Shown: in pieces, positions 45,277 through 62,727 of the stretch
How the letters are laid out: every line of letters starts with the position of its first letter
How positions within the stretch are numbered: position 1 is the first letter of the stretch
Assembly (NCBI RefSeq): GCF_040957575.1
Contig: NZ_CP162601.1
Location: forward strand, 2,604,001-2,668,000
DNA: 64,000 nucleotides
Reading direction: 5' to 3'
Origin: Vibrio sp. HB236076
Lineage (GTDB): Bacteria; Pseudomonadota; Gammaproteobacteria; Enterobacterales; Vibrionaceae
Position numbers and translations under genes: made by a program
The notes under the pieces: model-generated
What the model saw: only the letters and a program-made list of their open reading frames with translations
Told to the model about the DNA's origin: nothing
The model's database searches: none

Positions 45277-45358
45277 ACTACAAATTGTTCACAGTCTAAA
45301 GTCTTACTTTACATGCTTTAGCTTGTGTCTTCTTGATACATCAAGAAGGAATATCAAA

Positions 45359-45475
45359 GCCTGGCGATGTCCTACTCTCACATGGGGAAGCCCCGCACTA
45401 CCATCGGCGCAATTTTGTTTCACTTCTGAGTTCGGCATGGAATCAGGTGGGTCCAAAATGCTATGGTCGCCAAGC
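45359..45475 (-). rRNA. rrf: 5S rRNA (left operon)
   Basis: 117 nt. The 5' end GCTTGGCGACCATAGC and the 3' end GTAGGACATCGCCAGGC pair, and the central CCGAACTCAGAAGTGAAA is the typical loop region. It differs from the other copy at one site (GGGGCTT / TGGGGCTT on the rRNA strand). Confidence 0.97.
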
Positions 45476-45485
45476 AAAATATGGC

Positions 45486-45511
45486 GTTATCTTGCCGTCA
45501 GGCAAGATAAC
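45486..45511. repeat. Hairpin in 5S-23S spacer, left operon
   Basis: GTTATCTTGCC and GGCAAGATAAC form a perfect 11-bp stem with a GTCA loop. The right operon has a different, longer sequence at this place. Confidence 0.7.
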
Positions 45512-45591
45512 TAAATCTGGAAAGCTGTTTTGTGTTCTCGACACAATCAAGTTTCTTTATCGAGTCCGATAAAAACCCTTTAGGTGTTGTA

Positions 45592-48481
<2,890 letters not shown>

Positions 48482-48717
48482 ATACAACCCAAAAGAGTCT
48501 TTTGAGTTGATGTGCTTTACAAGTAAAGCGGTTAGTCACCAAGGTGTGTTCGTGTTTTTATACATGTCACGAACTCGATATTGCCGGACTCAATTTTGAA
48601 AACATATCGCTATGCTTTCCCAAGAACACTTGATTGTGTGTTGGTTATCTCTTTAAAGAGATAATTGAGAACTTTTACAAACAATCTCAAAGAGATTGTT
48701 TTGTCAGCTTTCCAAAT

Positions 48718-48729
48718 TGTTAAAGAGCA
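48718..48729 (-). promoter_or_regulatory. Spacer boxA antitermination site (left operon)
   Basis: TGCTCTTTAACA on the rRNA strand, matching the NusB/S10 boxA consensus, upstream of 23S in the 16S-23S spacer. Confidence 0.8.
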
Positions 48730-48805
48730 TGATTGTCTTTCTAATGAAAGAGAAACCATTTTTAAACACACTCATTTCTACTCATAGTAGTAATGCGTTT
48801 AAAGA

Positions 48806-48881
48806 TGGTGGAGCTATGCGGGATCGAACCGCAGACCTCCTGCGTGCAAGGCAGGCGCTCTCCCAGCTGAGCTATAGCCCC
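48806..48881 (-). tRNA. tRNA-Ala (TGC)
   Basis: 76 nt, CCA-ended, acceptor GGGGCTA; anticodon TGC. Second tRNA of the left 16S-23S spacer. Confidence 0.97.
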
Positions 48882-48915
48882 AATGAAATCGACCCCTATC
48901 TCTGGGAAAAGATAG

Positions 48916-48992
48916 TGGTGGGTCTGAGTGGACTTGAACCACCGACCTCCCGCTTATCAGGCGAGCGCTCTAACCAGCTGAGCTACAGACCC
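48916..48992 (-). tRNA. tRNA-Ile (GAT)
   Basis: 77 nt, CCA-ended, acceptor GGGTCTG; anticodon GAT. First tRNA of the left spacer, in the order 16S-Ile-Ala-23S. Confidence 0.97.
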
Positions 48993-49056
48993 ATTTCTCT
49001 TTACTTTTAAACCCTATCAATCTGTGTGGACACGCATCGAAAGACAATCTTTCGTA

Positions 49057-50609
<1,553 letters not shown>

Positions 50610-50802
50610 AGTTTTTGTGCTCTTTCGAGCGGCTCAATGAATACTGATTACATTCTTTATTCGTTGCCGAATAAGGACTGTGAATTGACTGTGCCAAGTC
50701 TTTCGACTCGTTTGGTCACTCAGTTCATTGAAACCAATGTGATTCCTAAGAATCTATTGATTATCATCAACGAGTGCCCACACAGATTGATAGTGTTTAA
50801 AT

Positions 50803-50813
50803 TGTTAAAGAGC
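50803..50813 (-). promoter_or_regulatory. Leader boxA (left operon)
   Basis: GCTCTTTAACA in the rRNA sense, in the leader upstream of 16S; also present in the right operon at 57005-57015. Confidence 0.75.
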
Positions 50814-50850
50814 TTTGCTTTCAATGACTTATCACCGAAGCAGGACGCGT

Positions 50851-50878
50851 ATAATACGCTATTGACTCTGTAAGTCAA
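50851..50878 (-). promoter_or_regulatory. Left rRNA operon promoter
   Basis: Minus strand -35 TTGACT (50873-50878) and -10 TATTAT (50851-50856), spacer 16, with GC-rich discriminator ACGCG and AT-rich DNA upstream, as in stringent rRNA promoters. Confidence 0.8.
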
Positions 50879-51045
50879 CATAAAATTTTATTTTTTTGGT
50901 TTTAAATTTAACACCAAACAATAAAACGTTATGGTGACTGATTTCTTGCGAAATCCAGTCATTGTTTTTAGATTTTTCTAACAATCTGAAAACACGCTTT
51001 TTGCCTTTAGATTTTTTTAAAATCTGAAAACAAAAAAGAATAAAA

Positions 51046-51162
51046 GCCTGGCGATGTCCTACTCTCACATGGGGAAGCCCCACACTACCATCGGCGCAAT
51101 TTTGTTTCACTTCTGAGTTCGGCATGGAATCAGGTGGGTCCAAAATGCTATGGTCGCCAAGC
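51046..51162 (-). rRNA. rrf: 5S rRNA (right operon)
   Basis: 117 nt, nearly identical to the 5S at 45359. No tRNA follows it, unlike the left operon. Confidence 0.97.
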
Positions 51163-51329
51163 AAAATTTTTCTGGTTTCTTCCGCTGGCTATAAAGCCCG
51201 CTAGCGGTGTTAATTTGCTCTCTCGCTCAGTCATTTATAAAACATAAACTCCTTCGCTCGTTCACAAATTGCCTTGCTATCGAACTTTATCCCGGCGCTA
51301 GCTTACTAGCTTGGGAAGAATCCAAATAA
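51163..51329. repeat. Hairpin-forming insertion in 5S-23S spacer, right operon
   Basis: 167 bp that replace the 40-bp left-operon spacer. Outer ends TTTCTTCCGCTGGC... and ...GCTAGCTTACTAGC, inner AATTTGCTCTCTCGCTC versus GAGCG...CACAAATT, give nested inverted repeats. Confidence 0.65.
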
Positions 51330-51404
51330 TCTGGAAAGCTGTTTGTGTTCTCGACACAATCAAGTTTCTTTATCGAGTCCGATAAAAACCCTTTAGGTGT
51401 TGTA

Positions 51405-54294
<2,890 letters not shown>

Positions 54295-54317
54295 ATACAA
54301 CCCAAAAGAGTCTTTTG

Positions 54318-54440
54318 CTTGGTCTTTTTCCTTTATACGGCGTTGCTTCTAAAATTTGCTTGGTCATGTAGCGAGCTACACTCCCATCGACAAATTTTTT
54401 CAGCGCCTGGTCTAAAGAAAAAATCCGCTGCGCAAAACTT
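54318..54440. repeat. Hairpin-forming insertion in 23S-tRNA spacer, right operon
   Basis: About 120 bp absent from the left operon. It has GTAGCGAGCTAC at its centre and AAATTTG / CAAATTT arms with GCG...CGC outside, forming an imperfect 65-bp hairpin. Confidence 0.65.
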
Positions 54441-54640
54441 GATGAGTTGATGAATCAACTAATTAAGGTGTGTTCGTGTTTTTATACATGTCACGAACTC
54501 GATATTGCCGGACTCAATTTTGAAAACATATCGCTATGCTTTCCCAAGAACACTTGATTGTGTGTTGGTTATCTCTTAAAGAGATAATTGAGAACTTTTA
54601 CAAACAATCTCGAAGAGATTGTTTTGTCAGCTTTCCAAAT

Positions 54641-54652
54641 TGTTAAAGAGCA
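54641..54652 (-). promoter_or_regulatory. Spacer boxA antitermination site (right operon)
   Basis: TGCTCTTTAACA on the rRNA strand, before 23S, at the position matching that of the left operon. Confidence 0.8.
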
Positions 54653-54761
54653 ATGTTTTCTTTACAAAAACACTTTTTAAAGACTTTCAGGCGGTAAAAA
54701 TCCGAACCAGCAACAAAAGTTTGTGTGGTTTGGACATCCGTGCCAAAAAATATTTAAAGAG

Positions 54762-54837
54762 TGGTGGGCGATACCGGGCTCGAACCAGTGACCCCCTGCT
54801 TGTAAGGCAGGTGCTCTCCCAACTGAGCTAATCGCCC
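54762..54837 (-). tRNA. tRNA-Val (TAC)
   Basis: 76 nt, CCA-ended, acceptor GGGCGAT; loop CTTACAA gives anticodon TAC. Last tRNA of the right spacer. Confidence 0.97.
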
Positions 54838-54888
54838 GTATTGATTCTGCTTTAAGTCAGAACAATAGGTGTTTCCTGTGAAAGGAAA

Positions 54889-54964
54889 TGGTGGGTCGTG
54901 CAGGATTCGAACCTGCGACCAATTGATTAAAAGTCAACTGCTCTACCAACTGAGCTAACGACCC
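54889..54964 (-). tRNA. tRNA-Lys (TTT)
   Basis: 76 nt, CCA-ended, acceptor GGGTCGT; anticodon TTT in loop CTTTTAA. Confidence 0.97.
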
Positions 54965-55095
54965 AAACTAAAGTCTTTCTTTTTTTATTGCGTTAGCGGC
55001 GACGTCAGCATTGAGCTGAGAAGCGCAGTGTAGTTTCCTACTTGAGCATCGCAAGCATCAAGGATGACAAGCAAGCTAGCAATAAAAGAAGAAAG
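54965..55095. repeat. Palindromic insertion between tRNA-Lys and tRNA-Glu
   Basis: CTTTCTTTTTTTATTGC (54975-54991) pairs with GCAATAAAAGAAGAAAG (55079-55095) at 16 of 17 positions; inner arms GTTAGC/GCTAGC and CATTGA/TCAAGG continue the pairing, with GTAGTTTCCTAC at the centre. It fills the whole gap between the two tRNAs. Confidence 0.7.
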
Positions 55096-55171
55096 TGGTA
55101 TCCCGTAGGGGAGTCGAACCCCTGTTACCGCCGTGAAAGGGCGGTGTCCTAGGCCTCTAGACGAACGGGAC
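55096..55171 (-). tRNA. tRNA-Glu (TTC)
   Basis: 76 nt, CCA-ended, acceptor GTCCCGT; anticodon TTC. First tRNA of the right spacer: 16S-Glu-Lys-Val-23S. Confidence 0.97.
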
Positions 55172-55259
55172 ACTATGCGAAACATATGGGAATGTTTCTT
55201 TGAACTCTTTTTAAACTCTATCAATCTGTGTGGACACACATCAAAGACAATCTTTCGTA

Positions 55260-56812
<1,553 letters not shown>

Positions 56813-57004
56813 AGTTTTGTGCTCTTTCGAGCGGCTCAATGAATACTGATTACATTCTTTATTCGTTGCCGAATAAGGACTGTGAATTGACTGTGCCAAG
56901 TCTTTCGACTCGTTTGGTCACTCAGTTCATTGAAACCAATGTGATTCCTGAGAATCTATTGATTATCATCAACGAGTGCCCACACAGATTGATAGTGTTT
57001 AAAT

Positions 57005-57015
57005 TGTTAAAGAGC
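57005..57015 (-). promoter_or_regulatory. Leader boxA (right operon)
   Basis: GCTCTTTAACA in the rRNA sense in the 16S leader. Confidence 0.75.
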
Positions 57016-57048
57016 TTTGCTTCAAGGCTTTCCCTGAAGCGGAATCGA

Positions 57049-57076
57049 ATTATAAGTAATTGATTTTAAATGTCAA
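57049..57076 (-). promoter_or_regulatory. Right rRNA operon promoter
   Basis: Consensus -35 TTGACA (57071-57076) and -10 TATAAT (57049-57054) with a 16-base spacer, stronger than the left promoter by sequence; T-rich upstream DNA follows to the right. Confidence 0.85.
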
Positions 57077-57216
57077 TTTCTTTTTTTCTTTTCCTACCGA
57101 CCTTGCCGTCGATGGAGGCGCATTATAGGGAGGCCTGAATATTTAGCAAGGGGTTAATGGCATTTTTTTTGTTTTTTGCTATCAACCGAACACAAAGTAG
57201 ACAATTTGCTTTATTG

Positions 57217-58473
57217 TTAATCAGATTGGTCAAAAAAGTATGAACTTGTGCCCCTTGGGTTTAAATACGCGAGGATGGTTGCTGGTACCTTGCTTGGCAA
57301 AACGGCGCTGACGATCTTGATGTCTTTTTCTGACAAATCGATCACCGGAGCTTGTTCCCTTGGTACATCGGGATCGTAAATAAGTACATTGGGAGCCAAA
57401 ATGTGTTGACTGTTAACAGAAATAACCACGCCGAGCATTTGATTCGATAACTGCACTAAAGTCCCCGGTGGGTAGACCCCCATGAATTTGATCATGACTT
57501 TGATATTTTCTAAGTTGTATTGCTCTGTGCAATGCTTATAAAGATGAGATAAGGCGGTATACGGGATCTTTCTTTTGTTAACGTTAATGCTGTGACACAA
57601 GTTATCAAAAATATTTGCTACGGCGACGATTTGTGTCATCTCATCGATCTCATCGGCGGTTAGGCCCTTTGGGTAACCGCTGCCATCGAGCAATTCGTGG
57701 TGCTGATCGATCACTCGCATGGCCTGTGTGGGGAAAGCGTCTATTTCTTTGCTCATCTCGACGCCGTATTTAACGTGCAACTTTAAGTAGTTGAGTTCAG
57801 GCTCGGTTAAGTCCTCTTCTTTTCTCAAAATCGCCGTCGGGATTTTCATTTTTCCCACATCGTGAAACAAAGCGGCAAGACATAAGGTTTGTAACTGCTC
57901 TTTTTGATACTGTTTCGCTCGGCCAATCAAAAGTGAAACGACACAAACATTCAGACTGTGAAAAAAAATGTCGTCGGTATCTATGTGGTGATTAATTAAA
58001 TGCAAGGTCAGGTTGCCTTCCACGTCCAGTTGCTCGACGATATCAGCCGCTAAACTCTGCGCTTCGGCAATGCCATCTTGTGGACGGTGTTTCATTTTTT
58101 GCATCGCCGAACGCATGCGTGCAATAGAGCGACTAAACTCTTTTTCGCATTGTGAAACCCGTCGACGATAGGCACTGAGCTTTTCGATGCGGCGCTGCTT
58201 TTCTTGCCACATTTGCTCTGATAAACCAAGGGCATTGCCAAACGGTGGTTTTTCTCCTGTGGTGTCTATCGATGAACTCGGCAATGGGTCAACATCGCTT
58301 TGCGCCGGATTGAAAAAGACATATTTCAGACCTAAGTGACGCAAGATAGCGATTTGCTCATCACTTTTAATTTTGAAGCTGTTGAGAATAAATGGGTGTT
58401 CATTCCATTTTAGTGGCAACCGTATGTGTAAGCCTACGCACAATCTATCGGTTAAAATTTTAATGCCTGCCAA
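57217..58473 (-). CDS. HD-GYP phosphodiesterase with N-terminal DUF3391
   Basis: A 418-residue cytoplasmic protein. Residues 1-110 resemble DUF3391 (IKILTDRLCVGLHIRLPLKW). The HD-GYP domain (about 165-320) keeps HD in LFHDVGKMKIP, the HH-x3-DGSGYP signature (HHELLDGSGYPKGL) and the downstream metal ligands, so it is probably an active c-di-GMP phosphodiesterase. No signal peptide. The gene lies just beyond the right rRNA operon promoter and is convergent with nothing; the promoter for it lies in the gap to its right. Confidence 0.9.
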   Translation of the reverse strand: MAGIKILTDRLCVGLHIRLPLKWNEHPFILNSFKIKSDEQIAILRHLGLKYVFFNPAQSDVDPLPSSSIDTTGEKPPFGNALGLSEQMWQEKQRRIEKLSAYRRRVSQCEKEFSRSIARMRSAMQKMKHRPQDGIAEAQSLAADIVEQLDVEGNLTLHLINHHIDTDDIFFHSLNVCVVSLLIGRAKQYQKEQLQTLCLAALFHDVGKMKIPTAILRKEEDLTEPELNYLKLHVKYGVEMSKEIDAFPTQAMRVIDQHHELLDGSGYPKGLTADEIDEMTQIVAVANIFDNLCHSINVNKRKIPYTALSHLYKHCTEQYNLENIKVMIKFMGVYPPGTLVQLSNQMLGVVISVNSQHILAPNVLIYDPDVPREQAPVIDLSEKDIKIVSAVLPSKVPATILAYLNPRGTSSYFFDQSD

Positions 58474-58769
58474 AATAGACCTCTTGTTAAAACGGGGAAA
58501 TTGCGTCTTAGTTTAAAATAAACGATTACTGCGTTTTTGTCTTGCTTATTAACTACATTACTAATAACCATCGCACTCGTTAAGCACGTTGACTCATTTC
58601 ATAACACGGCTATAACGACGCTGTTTTTTAACCGCCCGTTGGTAGGGGGTCAAGCTTTGGTTAGAGTCTTTCGAGTCGATTGACAGGACGACCTTGACAC
58701 TGAACACTCAGAGGCAGATGGTTTTGATCAAAAACCATGACATGAAACTATCCCTTTAAGAGGTTTGTT
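58474..58769. other. 296-bp intergenic region upstream of HD-GYP gene and small lipoprotein
   Basis: Divergent promoter region. TTGACA occurs at about 58679, upstream of the lipoprotein, but no clear -10 partner could be placed. No other gene. Confidence 0.45.
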
Positions 58770-58940
58770 ATGAAAAAAGTTATGTTTGCATCTATCTTGG
58801 CATCGGCCTTCGTACTTTCTGGCTGTATGGGACCTCCGGGCGGCCATGGTCACGGTCACGGCCGTGGGCATTTTGCGCACAATACGCCAGTGACAGACAA
58901 CACACAAGCCGTGGCGGTTGATCAGGCGTCTAACGTATAG
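58770..58940 (+). CDS. Small His/Gly-rich lipoprotein
   Basis: A 56-residue frame that is easy to miss. ATG at 58770 follows AAGAGGT. Residues 1-18 make a lipoprotein signal (MKKVMFASILASAFVLSGC, lipobox LSGC with C19). The mature part starts MGPPGGHGHGHGRGHFAHN, six histidines alternating with glycine or other residues, then a short polar tail. It suggests metal binding or a flexible linker but that is inference. It does not match a family I know. Nothing in the neighbourhood indicates a role. Confidence 0.7.
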   Translation: MKKVMFASILASAFVLSGCMGPPGGHGHGHGRGHFAHNTPVTDNTQAVAVDQASNV

Positions 58941-58962
58941 CGAACGCTTTGCGGTTGAGACC

Positions 58963-58979
58963 TAATACCAATCTGATTG
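58963..58979. repeat. ACCAATC/GATTGGT palindrome
   Basis: ACCAATC T GATTGGT, a 7-bp perfect stem, after TAAT, near the lipoprotein stop. This short palindrome is common between genes in vibrios and Shewanella by my recollection. Confidence 0.5.
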
Positions 58980-58999
58980 GTCTTCCCCTCCCCTTAAAC

Positions 59000-59024
59000 G
59001 GCCTTCGACTTTATGGCGAAGGCC
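59000..59024. repeat. Hairpin, possible terminator
   Basis: GGCCTTCG / CGAAGGCC with a 9-base loop, between the lipoprotein and the DMT gene; no T tract. Confidence 0.45.
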
Positions 59025-59105
59025 GATCAATCGATATAGCCTTGGTTCGTTTGCCATCGCGGTTATAATAAGCACTTCTATACCACACCGATAAGTAACG
59101 AGATC

Positions 59106-59990
59106 ATGACCTGGGTTATCTTCACTTTCCTGGCTGCGTTTAGCCAGTCTTGGCGCAATGCGCTGCAAAGCCAATTAAGCCAATCCCTAACCACGAGCGG
59201 GGTGACACTAGCACGCTTTTTATGGGCTGCACCTTTATCACTGCTCTATCTATGGTCTCTATATCAGTGGGCGCCCAGTGGCTCTGCGCCAGTGCCAAAG
59301 CTCAGTGACACCACTCTGCTCTATGTTTGCTTAGCCGCGCTCATGCAAATCATCGCAACCGCATTAATGGTCTTGCTTTTTAAGCAGCAAAACTTCGCCG
59401 TTGGGGCCGGCTTAGCCAAAAACGAAGCGACGATTGCCGCACTACTCGGTGTGCTGTTTTTTGGGGTAAACCTCAGCGCGGCCGGTTGGCTGGGTGTGGT
59501 ATTGGGAGGCGTGGCGGTTTTTATGCTCAGCGCCCCACAAGGCTGGCAAAAGGTATCCTTGACAACGGCCTTACTCGGCTTGTCGTGTTCGAGTGCCTTT
59601 GCCTTGACCTCACTGTGGATAAGAGAAGCCAGTTTAAGCCTAAACCTGCCCTACTTGCTCAGCGCGGCTTGGGTACTCGCCATGATCATCAATCTACAGA
59701 CGTTACTGTTGCTTGGCTATTTGTGTCTTTTTGATCGCACGGGGTTAAAGCGTGTGTTTGCCCATCCCAAACCGGTATTGCTCACCAGTATCGCCAGTTT
59801 TATCGGTTCATTTGGCTGGTTTAATGCCATGTCGCTGCAAAGCGTGCCTTATGTCAAAACTCTGGGCCAAGTGGAAGTCTTCTTCACGATTTTAATTGCG
59901 GTATTTTGGCTAAAACAACCGCCGAAGATGAGAGAAGTGTCGGCTTTACTGCTGATCGCCATTGCCGCCGTGCTTGTGATGTGGCAGTAA
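59106..59990 (+). CDS. DMT-superfamily (EamA-like) transporter
   Basis: A 294-residue membrane protein with about ten hydrophobic segments, arranged as two EamA-like halves (GLAKNEATIAALLGVLFFGVNLSAAGWLGVVLGGVAVFML in the first, VEVFFTILIAVFWLKQPPKMREVSALLLIAIAAVLVMW in the second). The substrate is unknown. It stands alone on the plus strand, convergent with the HD-GYP gene at 60081. Confidence 0.82.
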   Translation: MTWVIFTFLAAFSQSWRNALQSQLSQSLTTSGVTLARFLWAAPLSLLYLWSLYQWAPSGSAPVPKLSDTTLLYVCLAALMQIIATALMVLLFKQQNFAVGAGLAKNEATIAALLGVLFFGVNLSAAGWLGVVLGGVAVFMLSAPQGWQKVSLTTALLGLSCSSAFALTSLWIREASLSLNLPYLLSAAWVLAMIINLQTLLLLGYLCLFDRTGLKRVFAHPKPVLLTSIASFIGSFGWFNAMSLQSVPYVKTLGQVEVFFTILIAVFWLKQPPKMREVSALLLIAIAAVLVMWQ

Positions 59991-60080
59991 TACCTTCATC
60001 GGGAAAACGCAATCATGACAAAAGACCAGTGCCGAGATGACAAGTACAATCGACACTGGGGTGATAACCAATTCTGTTGC

Positions 60081-61526
60081 TTACTGGTACGATTGAGCAA
60101 TCGAAATAAATTGCGCTTCTACCTGTACAAAAGCATCGACCACATCGGGATCAAAATGCTGATTTTTACCCTCCATGATGATCGCTTTGGCCTTATCATG
60201 ACTGAACGCCGGTTTGTACACGCGTTGACTGGTCAAAGCATCATAGACATCGGCCAGAGCCATCAAACGCCCTGATAAAGGAATCGCCTCACCGCTGAGT
60301 TGATTGGGGTAACCACTGCCATCCCATTTTTCGTGGTGAGTTAACGCGATTTCACCAGCGAGGTCGAGAAACGAGCACTCCCCCAATCGCTGCTGAGCAA
60401 TGGCCAAGGTATCCGCGCCAATTTGAGCATGGGTTTTCATCACGGCGAATTCTTGCTCGGTCAACTTGCCTGGCTTTAGCAAAATATCATCGGGGATCCC
60501 CACTTTCCCAACATCGTGCAGCGGCGCAGACTTGTACAACAAATCGATATAGTCTTCGTTCAATTGCGCTTGATATTTGGCGTGTTTCGATAAGTGTTCG
60601 GCCAACACTTTCACATACTCTTGCGTGCGTAAAATGTGTGCGCCGGTTTCGTTATCTCGCGATTCTGCTAACGCGGACAGAGAAATGATGGTGGCATCAC
60701 GGGTACTTTGAATTTCTTGATGCGTTTGCTCAAGCGTGTCTAGCATGGTATTGGTCAAGGACGCCACGTGTCCCAATTCATCGTTAAAGTAAACCGGGAC
60801 TCGCGAGTCTATTTTGCCCGTGGCAATTTGTCGCAGCGCCGACTCATGGCCATCCAAGACGGTTTTCATTAATTGGCTCCACTGATACAAGATGTAAGTC
60901 GAGTAACCGGCCACCACCACACCGATAAAAACAAATTCTTTGATCACGGAAATGGTCCCGCTGTAACCGACCAAATACTCAGGGTTGTGCTTGAGCCAAA
61001 AGACGTCTTTCACCGCGACCAACGTCAGTGACGCCGTGAGAGCCGCAATTAAAAACACCACCAATAAAATGGCCTGTTTGACGATAGATTGTCTCTGCGC
61101 CATCGAATCCACCGACAGAATCTGTTCGCCTTGTTGAGTCTGGTTAACGTCGGACAAGCGTTTATCAAGTTCGAGAATCAAGCCGGTTAAAAAGCCAAAT
61201 AACGACATCCCAAAAATCACTTTGGCATTACTGTCTATCGGAAAGGTATAGTTGAGGGCGTAAAACGCGGCGAAAGGCAAACTAAATAAGAAAAACAGCC
61301 CAGTATCAAGAGCGATGGTCGATTGAATTCTCTCGGTCAGAGAACGGGTCGACACATAATGGCGCGTTATCCACATTAACGAAAACACCACACCAGAATG
61401 GCTAAACACCTCCCAAAAGCTTAATGTCGCCAGCATAGGGCACACTCGGCCGCCATAGACAGCAAAAATAATCCCTGCGAGCAAATAGCATTTCGCAGTG
61501 AGACCCGCTCGATAGTGAATACGCAT
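60081..61526 (-). CDS. Membrane HAMP-HD-GYP phosphodiesterase
   Basis: A 481-residue protein. About six hydrophobic segments fill residues 1-235; a HAMP-like region (VLDGHESALRQIATGKIDSRVPVYFNDELGHVASLTNTM) follows and the HD-GYP domain occupies about 285-475. APLHDVGKVGIP, HHEKWDGSGYP and DVYDALTSQRVY are intact, so c-di-GMP hydrolysis is likely. The start is the ATG at 61526 after AAGGAT; an in-frame extension to 61568 is less likely. A signal is probably sensed by the membrane part. Confidence 0.88.
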   Translation of the reverse strand: MRIHYRAGLTAKCYLLAGIIFAVYGGRVCPMLATLSFWEVFSHSGVVFSLMWITRHYVSTRSLTERIQSTIALDTGLFFLFSLPFAAFYALNYTFPIDSNAKVIFGMSLFGFLTGLILELDKRLSDVNQTQQGEQILSVDSMAQRQSIVKQAILLVVFLIAALTASLTLVAVKDVFWLKHNPEYLVGYSGTISVIKEFVFIGVVVAGYSTYILYQWSQLMKTVLDGHESALRQIATGKIDSRVPVYFNDELGHVASLTNTMLDTLEQTHQEIQSTRDATIISLSALAESRDNETGAHILRTQEYVKVLAEHLSKHAKYQAQLNEDYIDLLYKSAPLHDVGKVGIPDDILLKPGKLTEQEFAVMKTHAQIGADTLAIAQQRLGECSFLDLAGEIALTHHEKWDGSGYPNQLSGEAIPLSGRLMALADVYDALTSQRVYKPAFSHDKAKAIIMEGKNQHFDPDVVDAFVQVEAQFISIAQSYQ

Positions 61527-61696
61527 CTTTATCCTTATTTGATACCTTGTAGGAAGCCACCTTGTCACGACTCTGGTATACCACAGAGAGTGAACCTAGG
61601 TATTGGCGAGATAAACTTAATATAGAACAAAGTGATGAATAAATACGAACCAATGGCCCATAATTGTCGATAGATGACAAAAAACGCAGTAGAAGA

Positions 61697-61726
61697 ATAT
61701 AAAAAAGAGAGGCGGATGCCTCTCTT
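61697..61726 (-). terminator. metQ terminator
   Basis: AGAGAGGC / GCCTCTCT stem with a GGAT loop and U6 on the minus strand, 49 bases after metQ. It separates metQ from the HD-GYP gene. Confidence 0.88.
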
Positions 61727-61774
61727 GTCGGGGTTATTGTACTCTCAACGTAACATCAAGGCTTTTAAATCGAA

Positions 61775-62581
61775 TTAGAACGCCGCTTCGATCGTGCCTT
61801 CAAACGTTTCATCAATGTAGTTTTTTACCGCTTCTGATTGATATATTTCAACAAACTTAAGGTAATCTGGATTGTTTTGGTCTTTTTCGCGCGCGGCAAT
61901 CACCATCACAGCCAAGGGAGCGTCTTTCGACTCTAGGTAAATACCTTGTTTTTTCGGATCAAGCCCTGCTGACATCACGTAATTCATGGTGATCGCTGCG
62001 GCATCGACATCGTCGAGGCTTCGTGGCAACTGTGCGGCATCGATTTCCAAAATGCTCAGATCTTTCGGGTTGTCGACGATATCTTGTAGCGTCGCGTTAA
62101 AACCGGCGCCGTCTTTTAAAGTAATGAGCCCCGCATCTCTTAATAACAGCAGACCACGCCCACCGTTGGTCGGATCGTTCGGGATAGCCACACGAGCACC
62201 GTCTGGTAAGTCCGCGACAGAGCGATATTTATCCGAGTAAATGCCCATTCTCATCAAAATAGACTGCCCAAGCGGCACCAGGTTAGAGCCATTGTTTTTA
62301 TTGTAGGTATCGAGGAAGGGTTGGTGTTGATAGCTATTGAGATCGATACTGCCATCTTCGAGCGCCGCATCGGGAGTAATGTAATCAGAAAACTCGACCA
62401 ACTCAACTTTAAGCCCTTGTTTTGCGGCTTCTTTAGCAGCTGCTTCTACCACTTGAGCATGAGGGCCAACCGTGGCGCCCACCTTGATAGTGGTTTCTTT
62501 TTGCTCACCACAACCGGCCAAAACCAAAGCCGCACCCAGCACTACACTGGCAAGACGCCAGCGCGATGTTATTCCTTGCAT
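61775..62581 (-). CDS. metQ: MetQ-family methionine-binding lipoprotein
   Basis: A 268-residue NlpA/MetQ substrate-binding lipoprotein. The lipobox LAGC gives Cys24. Conserved segments are IKVGATVGPHAQVVE, VELVEFSDYITPDAALEDGSIDLNSYQHQPFLD and VAIPNDPTNGGRGLLLL. MetQ delivers methionine to the MetNI ABC transporter. No metN or metI is beside it: its own terminator ends the transcript and upstream is a divergent spacer. It may be an extra copy whose partners lie elsewhere. Specificity could differ. Confidence 0.9.
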   Translation of the reverse strand: MQGITSRWRLASVVLGAALVLAGCGEQKETTIKVGATVGPHAQVVEAAAKEAAKQGLKVELVEFSDYITPDAALEDGSIDLNSYQHQPFLDTYNKNNGSNLVPLGQSILMRMGIYSDKYRSVADLPDGARVAIPNDPTNGGRGLLLLRDAGLITLKDGAGFNATLQDIVDNPKDLSILEIDAAQLPRSLDDVDAAAITMNYVMSAGLDPKKQGIYLESKDAPLAVMVIAAREKDQNNPDYLKFVEIYQSEAVKNYIDETFEGTIEAAF

Positions 62582-62727
62582 GTATTTCTCTCCGTAATCA
62601 ATTAGGCCAGTAGTATAAAGACAAAGTCATCAACAACACAAGTCGCAGCAGTCACCATTCACAGGATCGTGTCTAAGCTCTACCACTCTGGCCTCATCCC
62701 CTATCACCAGCGGTACTCAATGCTGAG

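Larger units (their letters stand above)
50610..51045. other. Leader/promoter of the left rRNA operon and tail of the right one
   Basis: The first 270 bases are the 16S leader with boxA at 50803-50813 and the promoter at 50851-50878. The rest (about 50880-51045) is AT-rich; it may act as an UP element and includes weak hairpins (AGATTTT / AAAATCT repeats) that could end the right operon. Confidence 0.7.
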
